The notes: generated from the letters alone by a model not told the origin. A DNA stretch of 64,000 bases from Olivibacter jilunii (GCF_900607235.1 NZ_LR027850.1:124001-188000), one strand, 5' to 3'; shown: positions 1 to 9,507, counted from the first letter of the stretch. A program made the numbers and translations.

Positions 1-751
1 GGGTATTTCTGTAAAACGCTATCTCGTGGAGGAGGTACATCCAAACCGGCTTTTAATGGCAATGTTGAAGCTGGCAGATGGCGCTTGGGTTTATATGGAA
101 AAAGAGACTGTTCAATGGAAGGCAATTTTTCCCGATAAGGCTATCGTTGCGCTGAACAATACGATCTCCGGTGTTGAAAAGGTTTTGGATACGCACTACG
201 ATGTAGATGAATTAAAAGGCATTAAGAAAAAGCATAACATCACGGAGGACATCTTATTGATTTACTGTGCCCGCTTTGATAATCCCTATAGACGTTTTGA
301 TTTACTGATTCAAACTATTGAATTGCTGGACCCTCGGAAATATGGCTTTATCATTATAGGTGAAGGCGCTTATAAGCCTGATTTTTTACCTTATAAGAAT
401 GTGTATGATTATGGAAAAGTGTATGAAAAGCAACTAAAGGATGAGCTTTTTTCGATTGCCGATATTTATTATCAGCCCGGCTGGATTGGTTTATCGGTTG
501 TTGAAGCCATGGCATATGGAAAGCCAATTTTAACATTTAAACGGAGCGAGGCAGTCTTACAATGTGTGGAGTACCATTATATAGAGCATGATCGGAATGG
601 AATTTTATTAAATAATATCGAGGAGTTAAAAGAGACGCTGTCGAAGCTTATGCAACGAGAACTGATAGCAATGGGCATGCAATCGAAGCGAATTGTCCAG
701 GATAAACTACTTATGGGAAATATGGTGCAAAATGCTTTATCCATCTTATAA
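1..751 (+). CDS. Glycosyltransferase family 4 (GT-B), 5'-truncated by window edge
   Basis: The open frame already runs from base 2, before the first GTG at 26, so only the C-terminal part of the protein is present. The visible 249 residues contain a GT-B nucleotide-sugar binding half: a strand reading LLIYCARFD, then IIIGEGAYKP, and the donor-site helix GLSVVEAMAYGKPIL, where the Glu of VVEAMA matches the second Glu of the GT4 E-x7-E motif. It probably adds a sugar to a lipid-linked repeat unit on the cytoplasmic side of the membrane. The stop at 749-751 is one base before the next gene, so the two are co-transcribed. Donor and acceptor cannot be told from sequence. Confidence 0.85.
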   Translation, partial: GISVKRYLVEEVHPNRLLMAMLKLADGAWVYMEKETVQWKAIFPDKAIVALNNTISGVEKVLDTHYDVDELKGIKKKHNITEDILLIYCARFDNPYRRFDLLIQTIELLDPRKYGFIIIGEGAYKPDFLPYKNVYDYGKVYEKQLKDELFSIADIYYQPGWIGLSVVEAMAYGKPILTFKRSEAVLQCVEYHYIEHDRNGILLNNIEELKETLSKLMQRELIAMGMQSKRIVQDKLLMGNMVQNALSIL

Positions 752-752
752 T

Positions 753-1916
753 ATGAGAACAAAAATCTTACATGTTATTTCAACTATGGATCCTAAAGCC
801 GGGGGCGTTAGCCAAGCTGTTAAAACCATGGTAAGGGGACTAAAGTTTTACAATATTTCAAGTGCTATTGTTTCGTTAGATGAGGAAGAGATAAAAAGAG
901 ATTATCCGGACTTTGAACTAATTACAATAGGTAAAGGAACAACATCTTGGAATTACCATACTAAATTGATCAGTTGGCTTAAAGAAAATCTGGACGCATA
1001 CGAAAATGTCATTGTTCATGGTCTCTGGCAGTTTCAATGCTATGCTATCCTGAAAAGTATGCCTGCGGCTACTGCCACGAAAATTTACGTAATGCCCCAT
1101 GGTATGTTGGATCCTTACTTTCAAAAATCAGCTGGCCGAAAACTGAAAGCCTTTAGAAATCAACTCATTTGGTCGTTGGTTGAAAATCGGCTGATTAAAA
1201 AAGCGGAAGGGCTATTATTTACTTGTGAGATGGAAAAGACTTTGGCTCATGAGACATTTAATGGCTATAAGCCCAAAAAAGAACTTGTTGTAGGGTTAGG
1301 AGTGGAAAAAGATTTAGAGGAAAATGAGGCAATGGCTAACGAATTTAAGATTGCTTTTCCCCAAGTTACTTCTGATGGTTATTTCTTATTCATTAGCAGA
1401 ATTCATCCCAAAAAAGGATTGGATTTGTTGGTAAATGCTTATTTAAACCTTAAGCAATCAGGTACGCATTCATTAGCTCCTTTGGTTATAGCCGGGCCGG
1501 GTTTGGATACACCTTATGGAAGGGAAATTCGAGAACTGGCAGCTAAAGATCCTGATATCATTTTTACGGATATGTTAACAGGGCGTTTGAAATGGGGTGC
1601 CTTTTACGGTTGCGGCGCTTTTGTGTTACCGAGCCATCAGGAGAATTTTGGTATAGCGGTGGTAGAAGCTCTTTCTTGCCAGAAGCCGGTCCTGATTAGC
1701 AATCAAGTGAACATATGGCGAGAAATTGAGAGAGAAGGGGGAGGGATCGTGGTGGATAATACACAGAAAGGCGTCGAGCGTTTACTCCATAGCTGGACAC
1801 ACTTAGATCCAAACGAGAAAATAAAAATGGGAAGAAACGCAGAGCGAACATTTCATAAGTATTTTACCGTGGGCATGGCCGCGAAGCGTTTAAAAGAAGC
1901 GTTGAATTATGACTAA
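753..1916 (+). CDS. Glycosyltransferase family 4
   Basis: A 387-residue GT-B glycosyltransferase. I chose ATG 753 because it lies one base after the upstream stop and begins a classic Rossmann strand (KILHVISTMDPKAGGVSQ). A longer frame starts at 693 but overlaps the upstream gene. The N-terminal glycine-rich loop (AGGV) is followed by a C-terminal half with FLFISRIHPKKGLDLL and the GT4 E-x7-E signature in the stretch HQENFGIAVVEALSC. It should transfer a sugar from a nucleotide donor in exopolysaccharide repeat-unit assembly. Its stop overlaps the next start by 8 bp, which indicates translational coupling. Specificity is unknown. Confidence 0.9.
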   Translation: MRTKILHVISTMDPKAGGVSQAVKTMVRGLKFYNISSAIVSLDEEEIKRDYPDFELITIGKGTTSWNYHTKLISWLKENLDAYENVIVHGLWQFQCYAILKSMPAATATKIYVMPHGMLDPYFQKSAGRKLKAFRNQLIWSLVENRLIKKAEGLLFTCEMEKTLAHETFNGYKPKKELVVGLGVEKDLEENEAMANEFKIAFPQVTSDGYFLFISRIHPKKGLDLLVNAYLNLKQSGTHSLAPLVIAGPGLDTPYGREIRELAAKDPDIIFTDMLTGRLKWGAFYGCGAFVLPSHQENFGIAVVEALSCQKPVLISNQVNIWREIEREGGGIVVDNTQKGVERLLHSWTHLDPNEKIKMGRNAERTFHKYFTVGMAAKRLKEALNYD

Positions 1917-2487
1917 AGTATATAATAATGATACGTACGTAGGAGCGTCCTTTTCCTTAAGTAACCGTTTGATGCGGGTGCTTTGGAGCCTTGTTTATGC
2001 CTTATTATTTAAATATTCGCCCCGACCATTTCATGCTTACCGTGCGGCTATTTTGAGATGTTTTGGCGCTAAAGTAGGTAAAGGAGTGCATGTTTATCCC
2101 GGGGTAAAGATTTGGGCCCCATGGAATCTGGATTTGAAGGATGAGTGTGGTATTGCTAGCGGAGCCGAATTATACTCACAAGGGATGATTACAATTGGTT
2201 ATCGTGCCATCGTGTCGCAGGGTTCTTATGTCTGTACGGGTACGCATGATTATACCAAGGTAGGGCATCCGTTATATACCCTGCCTATTGTTATTTCCGC
2301 GCGCGCTTGGGTCGCCGCGGATTGTTTTATACACCCAGGGGTTACTATTGGTGAGGGTGCCGTCATTGGAGCACGTTCAGTAGTTACGAAGGATATGCCC
2401 GCATGGATGGTTTGCGCCGGACATCCGTGTAAGCCCTTGAAGGAGCGGGTAATGGTCAATGAGCCAATGGAGCAATTAGCTAATTAG
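1909..2487 (+). CDS. WcaF-like putative colanic acid biosynthesis acetyltransferase (left-handed beta-helix)
   Basis: This 192-residue protein belongs to the LbH/hexapeptide acyltransferases. The N-terminal part (SLSNRLMRVLWSLVYALLF, RPFHAYRAAILRCFGAKVGKGVHVYPGVKIW) is the pattern of WcaF-type colanic-acid acetyltransferases. Hexapeptide-type turns follow (ITIGYRAIVSQGSYVC, VTIGEGAVIGARSVVTKDMP), with the catalytic-type His in GTHDY and the typical C-terminal AGHPCKPLKER. It probably O-acetylates a sugar of the polysaccharide using acetyl-CoA. It overlaps the upstream glycosyltransferase by 8 bp. The last codons (NEPMEQLAN) are written in the intergenic repeat vocabulary found downstream (AATGAGCCAATG at 2458-2469), so the extreme C-terminus may be a recent extension. 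Confidence 0.88.
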   Translation: MTKVYNNDTYVGASFSLSNRLMRVLWSLVYALLFKYSPRPFHAYRAAILRCFGAKVGKGVHVYPGVKIWAPWNLDLKDECGIASGAELYSQGMITIGYRAIVSQGSYVCTGTHDYTKVGHPLYTLPIVISARAWVAADCFIHPGVTIGEGAVIGARSVVTKDMPAWMVCAGHPCKPLKERVMVNEPMEQLAN

Positions 2488-2765
2488 CTTGTTGTAAATC
2501 GTTGAGTCGAGAAATTGTTGAGTAGGGCAAGGAATAATGAGCCGATGTGATGATGAGCCAATGTGATAATGAGTTGAAGATTAGTGATTAATAGAGTGTA
2601 TGAATGATAAACTTGCCTGGTAGGCAGTGTGACTGACAGCTGATGGCTGATAGCCGAAAGCTGATAAATAAACAAGAAATAATGAATAAGCCTACGCTTA
2701 AGGCCTAAAGCATACTGCCAAAAGCTATGTGACTAGTGGCCGATAGCCGAAAGCTGAAAGCTGTT
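2458..2765. repeat. Intergenic low-complexity repeat patch
   Basis: The 282-bp gap inside the polysaccharide operon has no convincing gene. It contains short repeated words: GTTGAGTCGAG near 2501, a tandem 16-bp unit at 2539-2554 and 2555-2570 (GAGCCRATGTGATRAT), and GATAGCCGAAAGCTGA at about 2649 and 2742. The same words in the same order make up the 37-38 kb repeat region. The patch begins inside the 3' end of the acetyltransferase gene. No terminator hairpin with a U-tract is obvious, so transcription may read through to the next glycosyltransferase. Confidence 0.75.
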
Positions 2766-2769
2766 AAAT

Positions 2770-3594
2770 ATGATTTCTGTACTGATTTTAACTAAGAATG
2801 AAGAACAAGATTTGCCAGGATGCTTAGCTTCGGTAGCCTGGTGTGATGATGTCCATGTTTTCGACTCTTTTAGCGAAGATCGTACCGTGGAAATCGCCCG
2901 GCAGGCCGGTGCTAAGATTACGCAACGTAAATTTGATAATTGGTCGGCACACCAAAATTGGGGTCTGGCCAATATTCCCTTTAAGTACGCTTGGGTTCTT
3001 TATATAGATGCTGATGAGCGGGTATCAACGGGTTTGAGGGAAGCACTCATGGCGTTCGACCAGGAAGGAGATGCAGTGGCTTATGAAATTCAACGACGTG
3101 ATTTTGCCTGGAACGGCCGTTGGTTAAAACATGCTCAGATATCTCCTTTTTATCTCCGATTTTTTAGACCGGATAAAATGCGCTACGAACGTTTGGTCAA
3201 CCCGGTGTCTTTGCCGGATGGACCGGTAGGCCGATTACACGGATACCTCGACCATTATCCCTTTAGCAAAGGTTTTCGCTACTGGTTGCAACGGCACTTG
3301 AGTTACGCCGATATGGAGGCAGCAATGCGCTTGGAAGACATGGGAAAAGGTACCAACTTCTCGTTACAAAAAGCGCTGTTCAGTAAGGATTTTACAGAAA
3401 AGCGCTATCACCAAAAGGGCTTATTCTATAAAATGCCAGGACGCCCATTTATTAAGTGGCTGTATATGGTGCTGTGGAGGAGAGCCTTTCTAGATGGCAT
3501 AGCGGGAACTACTTATGCTACACTACAGTCTATCTATGAATACTTCATTGTCTTGAAGACAAAGGAGTTAGTGAGTAAACAAAATTCCAAATAG
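2770..3594 (+). CDS. Glycosyltransferase family 2 (WaaE/KdtX-like)
   Basis: A 274-residue GT-A enzyme. The N-terminus ISVLILTKNEEQDLPGCLASV is the family 2 nucleotide-binding start. WVLYIDADERV carries the metal-binding DxD motif, and the C-terminal amphipathic region (FIKWLYMVLWRRAFLDG) suggests membrane association. The overall pattern resembles WaaE/KdtX-type beta-glycosyltransferases, which act on lipopolysaccharide core or capsule sugars. Within this operon a role in exopolysaccharide repeat-unit synthesis is more likely. It follows the repeat patch at 2458-2765 and ends 7 bp before the next start. Confidence 0.88.
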   Translation: MISVLILTKNEEQDLPGCLASVAWCDDVHVFDSFSEDRTVEIARQAGAKITQRKFDNWSAHQNWGLANIPFKYAWVLYIDADERVSTGLREALMAFDQEGDAVAYEIQRRDFAWNGRWLKHAQISPFYLRFFRPDKMRYERLVNPVSLPDGPVGRLHGYLDHYPFSKGFRYWLQRHLSYADMEAAMRLEDMGKGTNFSLQKALFSKDFTEKRYHQKGLFYKMPGRPFIKWLYMVLWRRAFLDGIAGTTYATLQSIYEYFIVLKTKELVSKQNSK

Positions 3595-3601
3595 AAATGC
3601 T

Positions 3602-4864
3602 ATGAAGATATTAATATTTGGTATCAATTATTACCCTGAGCTTACCGGTATTGGAAAATATACCGGTGAAATGGGTGCTTGGTTAGCTGCTCAGGGGCAT
3701 GAGGTTGCTGTAGTAACGGCACCTCCCTATTATCCGGAATGGGATATCCATCCAGCCTACAAAGGAAAAAAATGGTTCAAAGAGATTATTGATGGTGTAA
3801 CCGTTTACCGAGTACCTTTATATGTGCCAAAAGAGGTTACCTCAAAGAAACGCATTCTGCATGAATTTTCTTTTTTAGGTTCAGTATTGCCAAAATGGTT
3901 TGGTTTACTGTTAAAGAAAAAGTATGATGTGGTCATCAATATTAACCCACCATTTCATTTGGGCTTCTTTGCGTTATTGTATGCGAAAATAAAGAAAGCA
4001 CGCTTATTGACACATATTCAGGATCTGCAAATCGATGCTGCGAAAGATCTTGGTATGATCCGTAATAAGCGCTTATTGGATTGGATGTTTAAATCTGAAC
4101 GTTATCTTCTTAATAGCAGTCATGCGGTATCCTCCATTAGCTTAGGCATGCAGCGAAAGATCCTTGCAAAAGGCGTCCCGAAAGAAAAATTTATTATGTT
4201 TCCCAATTGGGTAGACGAAACGGCTATCAAACCGCTGTCGATAAACGAGTCGTTGCGTAAGGAATGGAATATTCCAATGGATGATAAGGTTATTCTATAC
4301 GCCGGAAATTTAGGAGAAAAGCAGGGGCTGGAAGTTATTATTGAGGCTGCGGAAGCATTTAAGCAAAACCATTTTATTCGTTTTTTGATCGTCGGATCAG
4401 GTGGTAATAAGGAAAATTTGCAAAAGGCGGTAAGCGAGAGAGGTCTGAACAATGTGTTCTTTTATCCGCTGCAACCGTACGAAAAATTAAGCGCTTTATT
4501 AGCTACAGCTGATATTCACTTAGTATTGCAGAAAAAATCGGCCGCCGATTTGGTTATGCCGAGCAAGTTGACGGGTATATTTTCTGCAGGTGGTTGCGCT
4601 TTGGTAACCGCCATGCCTAACACCTCCCTATATGACATCGTGGACCAAGGTAGATTGGGCGTGTTGGTAGAACCCGAATCGACCCAAGCACTCGTAGACG
4701 GTTTGAATAGGATGTTGAGTGAAGATTTAGCAAGTTATCGTAACGCTGCTCGAGAGTATGCGATGCAACATCTTTCGAAGGAAAGGATTATGCGAAACTT
4801 TGAGGATCGCTTATTGGAAATGATCGGTGTAAAAGAAAGGACTAAAAAATGGCATTACGCTTAA
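3602..4864 (+). CDS. WcaI-family glycosyltransferase
   Basis: A 420-residue GT-B (GT4) enzyme. The opening ILIFGINYYPELTGIGKYTGEMGAWLAAQGHEV, the block VVTAPPYYPEWD and VININPPFHLG are characteristic of the colanic-acid WcaI family. The C-terminal domain has VILYAGNLGEKQGLEVIIEAA and the donor-binding segment MPSKLTGIFSAGG. It should transfer a sugar, a fucosyl-type residue in the colanic-acid paradigm, to the growing lipid-linked oligosaccharide in the cytoplasm. It overlaps the next gene by 16 bp, so they are tightly coupled. The real donor here is not known. Confidence 0.9.
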   Translation: MKILIFGINYYPELTGIGKYTGEMGAWLAAQGHEVAVVTAPPYYPEWDIHPAYKGKKWFKEIIDGVTVYRVPLYVPKEVTSKKRILHEFSFLGSVLPKWFGLLLKKKYDVVININPPFHLGFFALLYAKIKKARLLTHIQDLQIDAAKDLGMIRNKRLLDWMFKSERYLLNSSHAVSSISLGMQRKILAKGVPKEKFIMFPNWVDETAIKPLSINESLRKEWNIPMDDKVILYAGNLGEKQGLEVIIEAAEAFKQNHFIRFLIVGSGGNKENLQKAVSERGLNNVFFYPLQPYEKLSALLATADIHLVLQKKSAADLVMPSKLTGIFSAGGCALVTAMPNTSLYDIVDQGRLGVLVEPESTQALVDGLNRMLSEDLASYRNAAREYAMQHLSKERIMRNFEDRLLEMIGVKERTKKWHYA

Positions 4865-6291
4865 TTTTTTTATTGATAGTTTGCATGGGATGTATTGGAA
4901 TAGTGGCGGCGCAGGATTCAGTAAAGCGTTGGCAAGATTCACTAAAACTTTCTGTGGGTACGATAACGACGGTAGCCTCGAAAGATTTTTTACCACTATG
5001 GTTAGTTGCAAACCGATACGGAACGATTAAGGATAGGCAAAGTGATGTTTCGACAAATGTCTACCTCGCTAACGAACATGCGTCAAAAAATGGGGATTTT
5101 CGAGTGAATTATACCTTAGATGTCTATAATCATAATCATTTTGAGGGTTTTACGATTGTAGAAGGAAATGTGAAAGTTAATTATAAGGGTTGGGAGCTTC
5201 GGGGAGGAAGATATCGTGAAGTACTTGGGGAGGTCGACCCGACGCTTTCGACAGGCTCTTTGGGACTGAGTGCTAATGCCTTACCTATTCCAAAAATCGG
5301 TATTGCAGTGCCTGCGTATAAAGAAATTCCCTTTACTAACGGATGGGTACAATTTAAAGGTTTAATCAGTCACGGTTGGATGGGGAAAGATCGTTACTAC
5401 GAATCCTATTTACACGAAAAGGCATTTTATTTACGCGTTGGTAGAGGAAAATTGAAATTATTTGGTGGGGTTGTTCACTTTGGTGAATGGGGTGGAAAGA
5501 GGGGAAGGTTTTCATTAGATAGAAGCTGGAAGGGCTTTTGGGATGTTTTCCTTGTAAAAGAGGCAAATGATGGCAGTTTACCATCAAATAGTATACTGCG
5601 CCCCAATCGTGCAGGAGACCAGCGTGGAACGCTGGAAGGTGGTTTCGATTTGGAAAGTGGTTATGGTTATTGGCATTTTTATAATCAGCTATTTTTTGAA
5701 AGTGGTACGGGTATCGATATCCGTAACATCGACCGCCTTGCTGGCCTTAGCTTAACTTTTAAAGAACCGAAATGGAAAATAAGAAAGGTGCTCGTTGAGT
5801 TTATCCATACCAAACAGATGGAAGACTATGGAAAGGAACAGCAAAGCTATTACAACAATGGAATCTATAAAACCGGTTGGGAATATAAAGATATGATCAT
5901 TGGAACCCCCTTGTTTCTGAACCGGGTAAGAGGGAGTCATTTTCTGCCTGTGAAACCCTTTAACTGGCAGCAAGACGAAGGTCGTGAAGGAAGGATTATG
6001 GGGAAGGCAAACATTATTAGTAACCGCGTAGTAGGTGGGCATCTGGGAATTGAGTATGCACCTTTCAAGCACTTTAGCTTCAAAACGCTTCTCACTTATA
6101 ACGTGCACTTCATGGGGGCTACAGCGATCGAAAAGTATGTAAATAGTACATATAAGCAGTTTTACAGTTTACAAAGTGTAAGCTATGTTTTGAATAGAAA
6201 GTGGTGGATTAACGGCGAAATCGCTTGGGATGCCGGTGATTTTTACGACAATGTAGGCTTTAGCCTTGGTGTTAGCTATCGTATTTTTTAA
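4849..6291 (+). CDS. Capsule assembly Wzi-family outer-membrane protein
   Basis: A 480-residue protein with an N-terminal signal peptide (hydrophobic LIFLLIVCMGCIGIVAA, cleavage before QDS). The body has alternating beta-strands with aromatic girdles. Segments such as WELRGGRYREVLG, FTNGWVQFKGLISHGWMG and the end FSLGVSYRIF resemble the 18-strand Wzi barrel family, which attaches or organises capsular polysaccharide on the outer membrane. The start overlaps the WcaI-like gene by 16 bp, and the gene lies just upstream of the Wza- and Wzc-like export genes, which supports a role in surface assembly of the same polymer. Confidence 0.85.
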   Translation: MALRLIFLLIVCMGCIGIVAAQDSVKRWQDSLKLSVGTITTVASKDFLPLWLVANRYGTIKDRQSDVSTNVYLANEHASKNGDFRVNYTLDVYNHNHFEGFTIVEGNVKVNYKGWELRGGRYREVLGEVDPTLSTGSLGLSANALPIPKIGIAVPAYKEIPFTNGWVQFKGLISHGWMGKDRYYESYLHEKAFYLRVGRGKLKLFGGVVHFGEWGGKRGRFSLDRSWKGFWDVFLVKEANDGSLPSNSILRPNRAGDQRGTLEGGFDLESGYGYWHFYNQLFFESGTGIDIRNIDRLAGLSLTFKEPKWKIRKVLVEFIHTKQMEDYGKEQQSYYNNGIYKTGWEYKDMIIGTPLFLNRVRGSHFLPVKPFNWQQDEGREGRIMGKANIISNRVVGGHLGIEYAPFKHFSFKTLLTYNVHFMGATAIEKYVNSTYKQFYSLQSVSYVLNRKWWINGEIAWDAGDFYDNVGFSLGVSYRIF

Positions 6292-6341
6292 CGCTCGATT
6301 ACGCAATGAATAAAATAATTAATCAGGATAAGAAGATATAT

Positions 6342-7118
6342 ATGAAAAAAATGCGCATTGGTTTTTTTTTAGTGTTAATAGCGTTTTTGGCAACTGCTTG
6401 CCAGAGTAATAAGACCATTCCTTATTTTAAAAATATTCCTAAGACAGAATATAATAAGATCGAACAAGCAGCATATACAGAACTGAAAATAAAAGAAGAT
6501 GACATCTTGGATATTACCATACAAACTGCCGATGTCAACGCTGCTTCACAAGTGAACGATGCCGCAACTAATAATAGCATAGCGAGCCCCGGAAGTGGTC
6601 AACAACGAGCAACAGGATTTGTGGTAGATAAAGAGGGAGAAGTAGAATTGCCCGTATTGGGAAGGATTAAACTAGAAGGATTAACCAGTTATGAAGCACG
6701 TAATCTAATTCGTAAAAAGGCTAACGAATATTTTGTGGATCCAACTGTGCAGGTTCGCTTTGTTAATTTTAAGGTAACTGTAATCGGAGAGGTAAACCGA
6801 CCTTCGAGCTATACGATGCCATCAGAGCGAGTAACAATTTTAGATGCGATTGGCTTAGCTGGAGATTTGACTATATATGGGAAGAGGGAGAATGTGCTAT
6901 TGATACGTGAGACGAATACCGGGAAGGAACTCGTGCAGTTTAATTTAAACGATTCGCAATTATTTAAATCGCCTTATTACTACTTAAAGCAAAATGATAT
7001 TATTTACGTGGAACCTAGTAAGGGTAAAATAGCTGCTGCTGAATCTTCTCGCTTCAGTGTGATAGCCATCATTGCATCATTATTATCCACTGCGGCACTT
7101 ATTATAACACGACTCTAA
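6342..7118 (+). CDS. Wza-like polysaccharide export lipoprotein
   Basis: An outer-membrane polysaccharide export channel subunit. ATG 6342 gives a compact lipoprotein signal (KKMRIGFFLVLIAFLATAC, lipidated Cys20). An in-frame ATG at 6306 would add 12 residues and cannot be excluded. The poly-export domain includes LKIKEDDILDITIQTAD and VVDKEGEVELPVLGRIKLEGLTSYEARNLI. It is followed by an SLBB-like segment (VTVIGEVNRPSSYTMPSERVTILDAIGLAGDL) and a C-terminal hydrophobic helix (FSVIAIIASLLSTAALII) that would span the outer membrane. It lies 13 bp upstream of the Wzc-like kinase, its usual inner-membrane partner. Confidence 0.93.
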   Translation: MKKMRIGFFLVLIAFLATACQSNKTIPYFKNIPKTEYNKIEQAAYTELKIKEDDILDITIQTADVNAASQVNDAATNNSIASPGSGQQRATGFVVDKEGEVELPVLGRIKLEGLTSYEARNLIRKKANEYFVDPTVQVRFVNFKVTVIGEVNRPSSYTMPSERVTILDAIGLAGDLTIYGKRENVLLIRETNTGKELVQFNLNDSQLFKSPYYYLKQNDIIYVEPSKGKIAAAESSRFSVIAIIASLLSTAALIITRL

Positions 7119-7131
7119 TTGAACCCGATCA

Positions 7132-9507
7132 ATGAATACATATAATATGGAAGTAACATCTCAATCGAAGCGAAAGTCTGCATTCAGCTATAAAGATTAT
7201 TTACTACGTTTAATAAGATTATGGCCGTTATTTCTTTTGAGTTTACTACTGTGCTTTGTGGCAGGCTATGTATATCTCCGGTATTACACCACCCCTTTGT
7301 ATCATGTAGCAGCAAAAATACTGATCGAAGATGACCAGCAATCCACCCCTTCGGCAGCTCAATTAAATCTTGAGAGCTTACTTGGAACTACAAGTGGTGT
7401 AGACAATCAATCGGAGATTCTGAAAATACGTTCATTGATGGAGGCACTCGTAAGGGACTTTAAACTTAATATTATGTGGTTTAAGGAAGAGCCCTTGCGC
7501 GATGTAGAAGTTTTTGAAGGGCCTTACAAGCTCGTTTTCAACGGCGTAACTGACACCATTAGTCGGGCTTTACTGCTTACTATGCAGCCTTATGACAGTG
7601 CCTTTTTCAATCTATCTTACGAAAGTAATGGAGAACAAAAGATTCTACAGAAGATCCCTTTCAATAGTCCATTCGAATTAGCAGGTTATGGCTCCTTCAC
7701 TATGGAGAAAAATGGCGAATCCAAAGCGGCGGTAGAAGACGTAGAATACAAGATTAAGGTTTTGCCTTTTGATGATGCGGTTTCTTCGTTACGATCAACC
7801 ATTACAACGAATATTAGTAATAAGCTAACCACAATTATTGATTTACAGATGGATTGCGCCCTTAAATCCAAAGGAGAGTATGTGCTAAATCGTTACATCG
7901 ATCAATATATTAAGCAGAATATTCAGAACAAAAGCCGAATAGCAGATAGTACGATTTCCTTTATTGACCAACGCATTATTTTGGTAAACACAGAGTTGAC
8001 GAGTATTGAACAAAAAATTCAACAATTTATGCAAGGGCAGGGTTTGACTAACATATCGGCGCAATCTCAACTTATGCTTCAGAGCAATAAAGAATATGGA
8101 CAACAGCTAGATGATGTGCAAATACGGATGGAAGTAATGGATGCAGTAGATTCATTACTTAACGTACCCGGAAGCAAAAGCTTGATATCCGGCAATGTAT
8201 TGAGTAATGGGCAATCGTCAGACCAGGCGTTTAACGCGCTGATTTCGAATTATAATGGACTCATTCTAGAACGCGATCGCTTACTGATGGGATATCGACC
8301 GAACAATCCGATTATAAAAAATGTAGATCAGCGGATTACTTCAGTAAAGGAAAATATTTTTGATTACATCAAGAACACGAGACGTTCTCTGGAAATCAAT
8401 AAGCAGGAAATTGAGCGCAGCACACGATCGATTCGTGGCGATATACGACAGGTACCCGCGCAGGAGCGTGCTTTTCTCGACTTGTCGAGACAGCAACAGT
8501 TAAAGCAGGAACTCTATTTGTTTTTGTTGCAAAAGCGGGAAGAGACCGCTTTAGGGAACACATCCAGTATTGCGGGGATTACCATCTTAGATCGGCCTAA
8601 GGCAGATAAACAACCTTTTAGTCCAAAGTCAACCTTTGTTTATCTAGGTTGTTTTGTTGTGGCCCTTTTAATTCCTACAGGCAAGATTTTCTTAGAAGAT
8701 AGTTTGAATACACGGGTGCAGAGTCGTAAGGATATTGAAGAGCGGACTTCGGCGCCTGTTATAGCGGAACTTAGTCATAATACGTCGGGGATCGATTTGT
8801 TGGAATTCAGTTCCTCACGTTCGATATTGGCCGAGCAATTTAGAGGGCTACGTACCAATATTCAATTCCTTTTGGCAGAAGACGAGCGTAAGGTAGTGCT
8901 CCTGTCTTCCGGTATGCCGGGAGAAGGAAAATCTTTTATTTCGCTAAACTTAGCCAGTGTCTTCGCCCAGTCGGATAAAAAAGTTCTACTCATGGAATTT
9001 GACCTCCGTAAGCCAAAATTGTCTAAAACTTATCAGACGCAAGTTGGGCAAAAAGGGATATCCAATTTTATGGTAAATAAGGAGTTGACGCTTGACGATA
9101 TTGCGCGACCGGTGGATAGTACCGGGAATGTTTATTTTGTGCCATGCGGGCCGATACCTCCCAATCCGTCCGAATTGATTATGCAAGCACGTACCAAAGA
9201 GTTGTTTAGAGTCGCACGAGAACGATTTGATATTATTATTATTGATGCACCACCGATTGGTGCGGTGACAGATGCCCAGCTGCTCAGTAACTACGCTGAC
9301 TTATTTGTGTTCGTGACGCGTGCTCATTACACACCATATAACCTACTTGCGTTACCGGAAGATATGAAAAGGGAAAGAAGGCTGGGAAATTACGCTATCG
9401 TCCTCAATGATGTGCGAAAGAGGGGGAATGGTTATAGCTACTATGGATATGCTTATGGAAGTTATGGTCAAGAGGAGCAATCAAATAAGTGGTGGAAGAA
9501 GAAGTAA
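7132..9507 (+). CDS. Wzc-like polysaccharide co-polymerase with C-terminal bacterial tyrosine kinase
   Basis: A 791-residue fused Wzz/BY-kinase. A transmembrane helix lies near residues 30-50 (LWPLFLLSLLLCFVAGYVYL). A long periplasmic coiled-coil Wzz region follows, with a PFSPKS stretch and a second helix near 500-520 (FVYLGCFVVALLIP). The cytoplasmic kinase has a Walker A motif at about 594-601 (GMPGEGKS), Walker A' (LLMEFDLRKPKL) and Walker B near 701 (IIIIDAPPIG). The C-terminal tail is Tyr-rich (GYSYYGYAYGSYG), the expected autophosphorylation cluster. It should control chain length and export together with the Wza-like channel encoded just upstream. Confidence 0.95.
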   Translation: MNTYNMEVTSQSKRKSAFSYKDYLLRLIRLWPLFLLSLLLCFVAGYVYLRYYTTPLYHVAAKILIEDDQQSTPSAAQLNLESLLGTTSGVDNQSEILKIRSLMEALVRDFKLNIMWFKEEPLRDVEVFEGPYKLVFNGVTDTISRALLLTMQPYDSAFFNLSYESNGEQKILQKIPFNSPFELAGYGSFTMEKNGESKAAVEDVEYKIKVLPFDDAVSSLRSTITTNISNKLTTIIDLQMDCALKSKGEYVLNRYIDQYIKQNIQNKSRIADSTISFIDQRIILVNTELTSIEQKIQQFMQGQGLTNISAQSQLMLQSNKEYGQQLDDVQIRMEVMDAVDSLLNVPGSKSLISGNVLSNGQSSDQAFNALISNYNGLILERDRLLMGYRPNNPIIKNVDQRITSVKENIFDYIKNTRRSLEINKQEIERSTRSIRGDIRQVPAQERAFLDLSRQQQLKQELYLFLLQKREETALGNTSSIAGITILDRPKADKQPFSPKSTFVYLGCFVVALLIPTGKIFLEDSLNTRVQSRKDIEERTSAPVIAELSHNTSGIDLLEFSSSRSILAEQFRGLRTNIQFLLAEDERKVVLLSSGMPGEGKSFISLNLASVFAQSDKKVLLMEFDLRKPKLSKTYQTQVGQKGISNFMVNKELTLDDIARPVDSTGNVYFVPCGPIPPNPSELIMQARTKELFRVARERFDIIIIDAPPIGAVTDAQLLSNYADLFVFVTRAHYTPYNLLALPEDMKRERRLGNYAIVLNDVRKRGNGYSYYGYAYGSYGQEEQSNKWWKKK

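Noticed and set aside
693-752. Extended N-terminus of the second glycosyltransferase
   Set aside because: The extra 20 residues overlap the upstream gene and do not fit the Rossmann start; ATG 753 is one base after the upstream stop.
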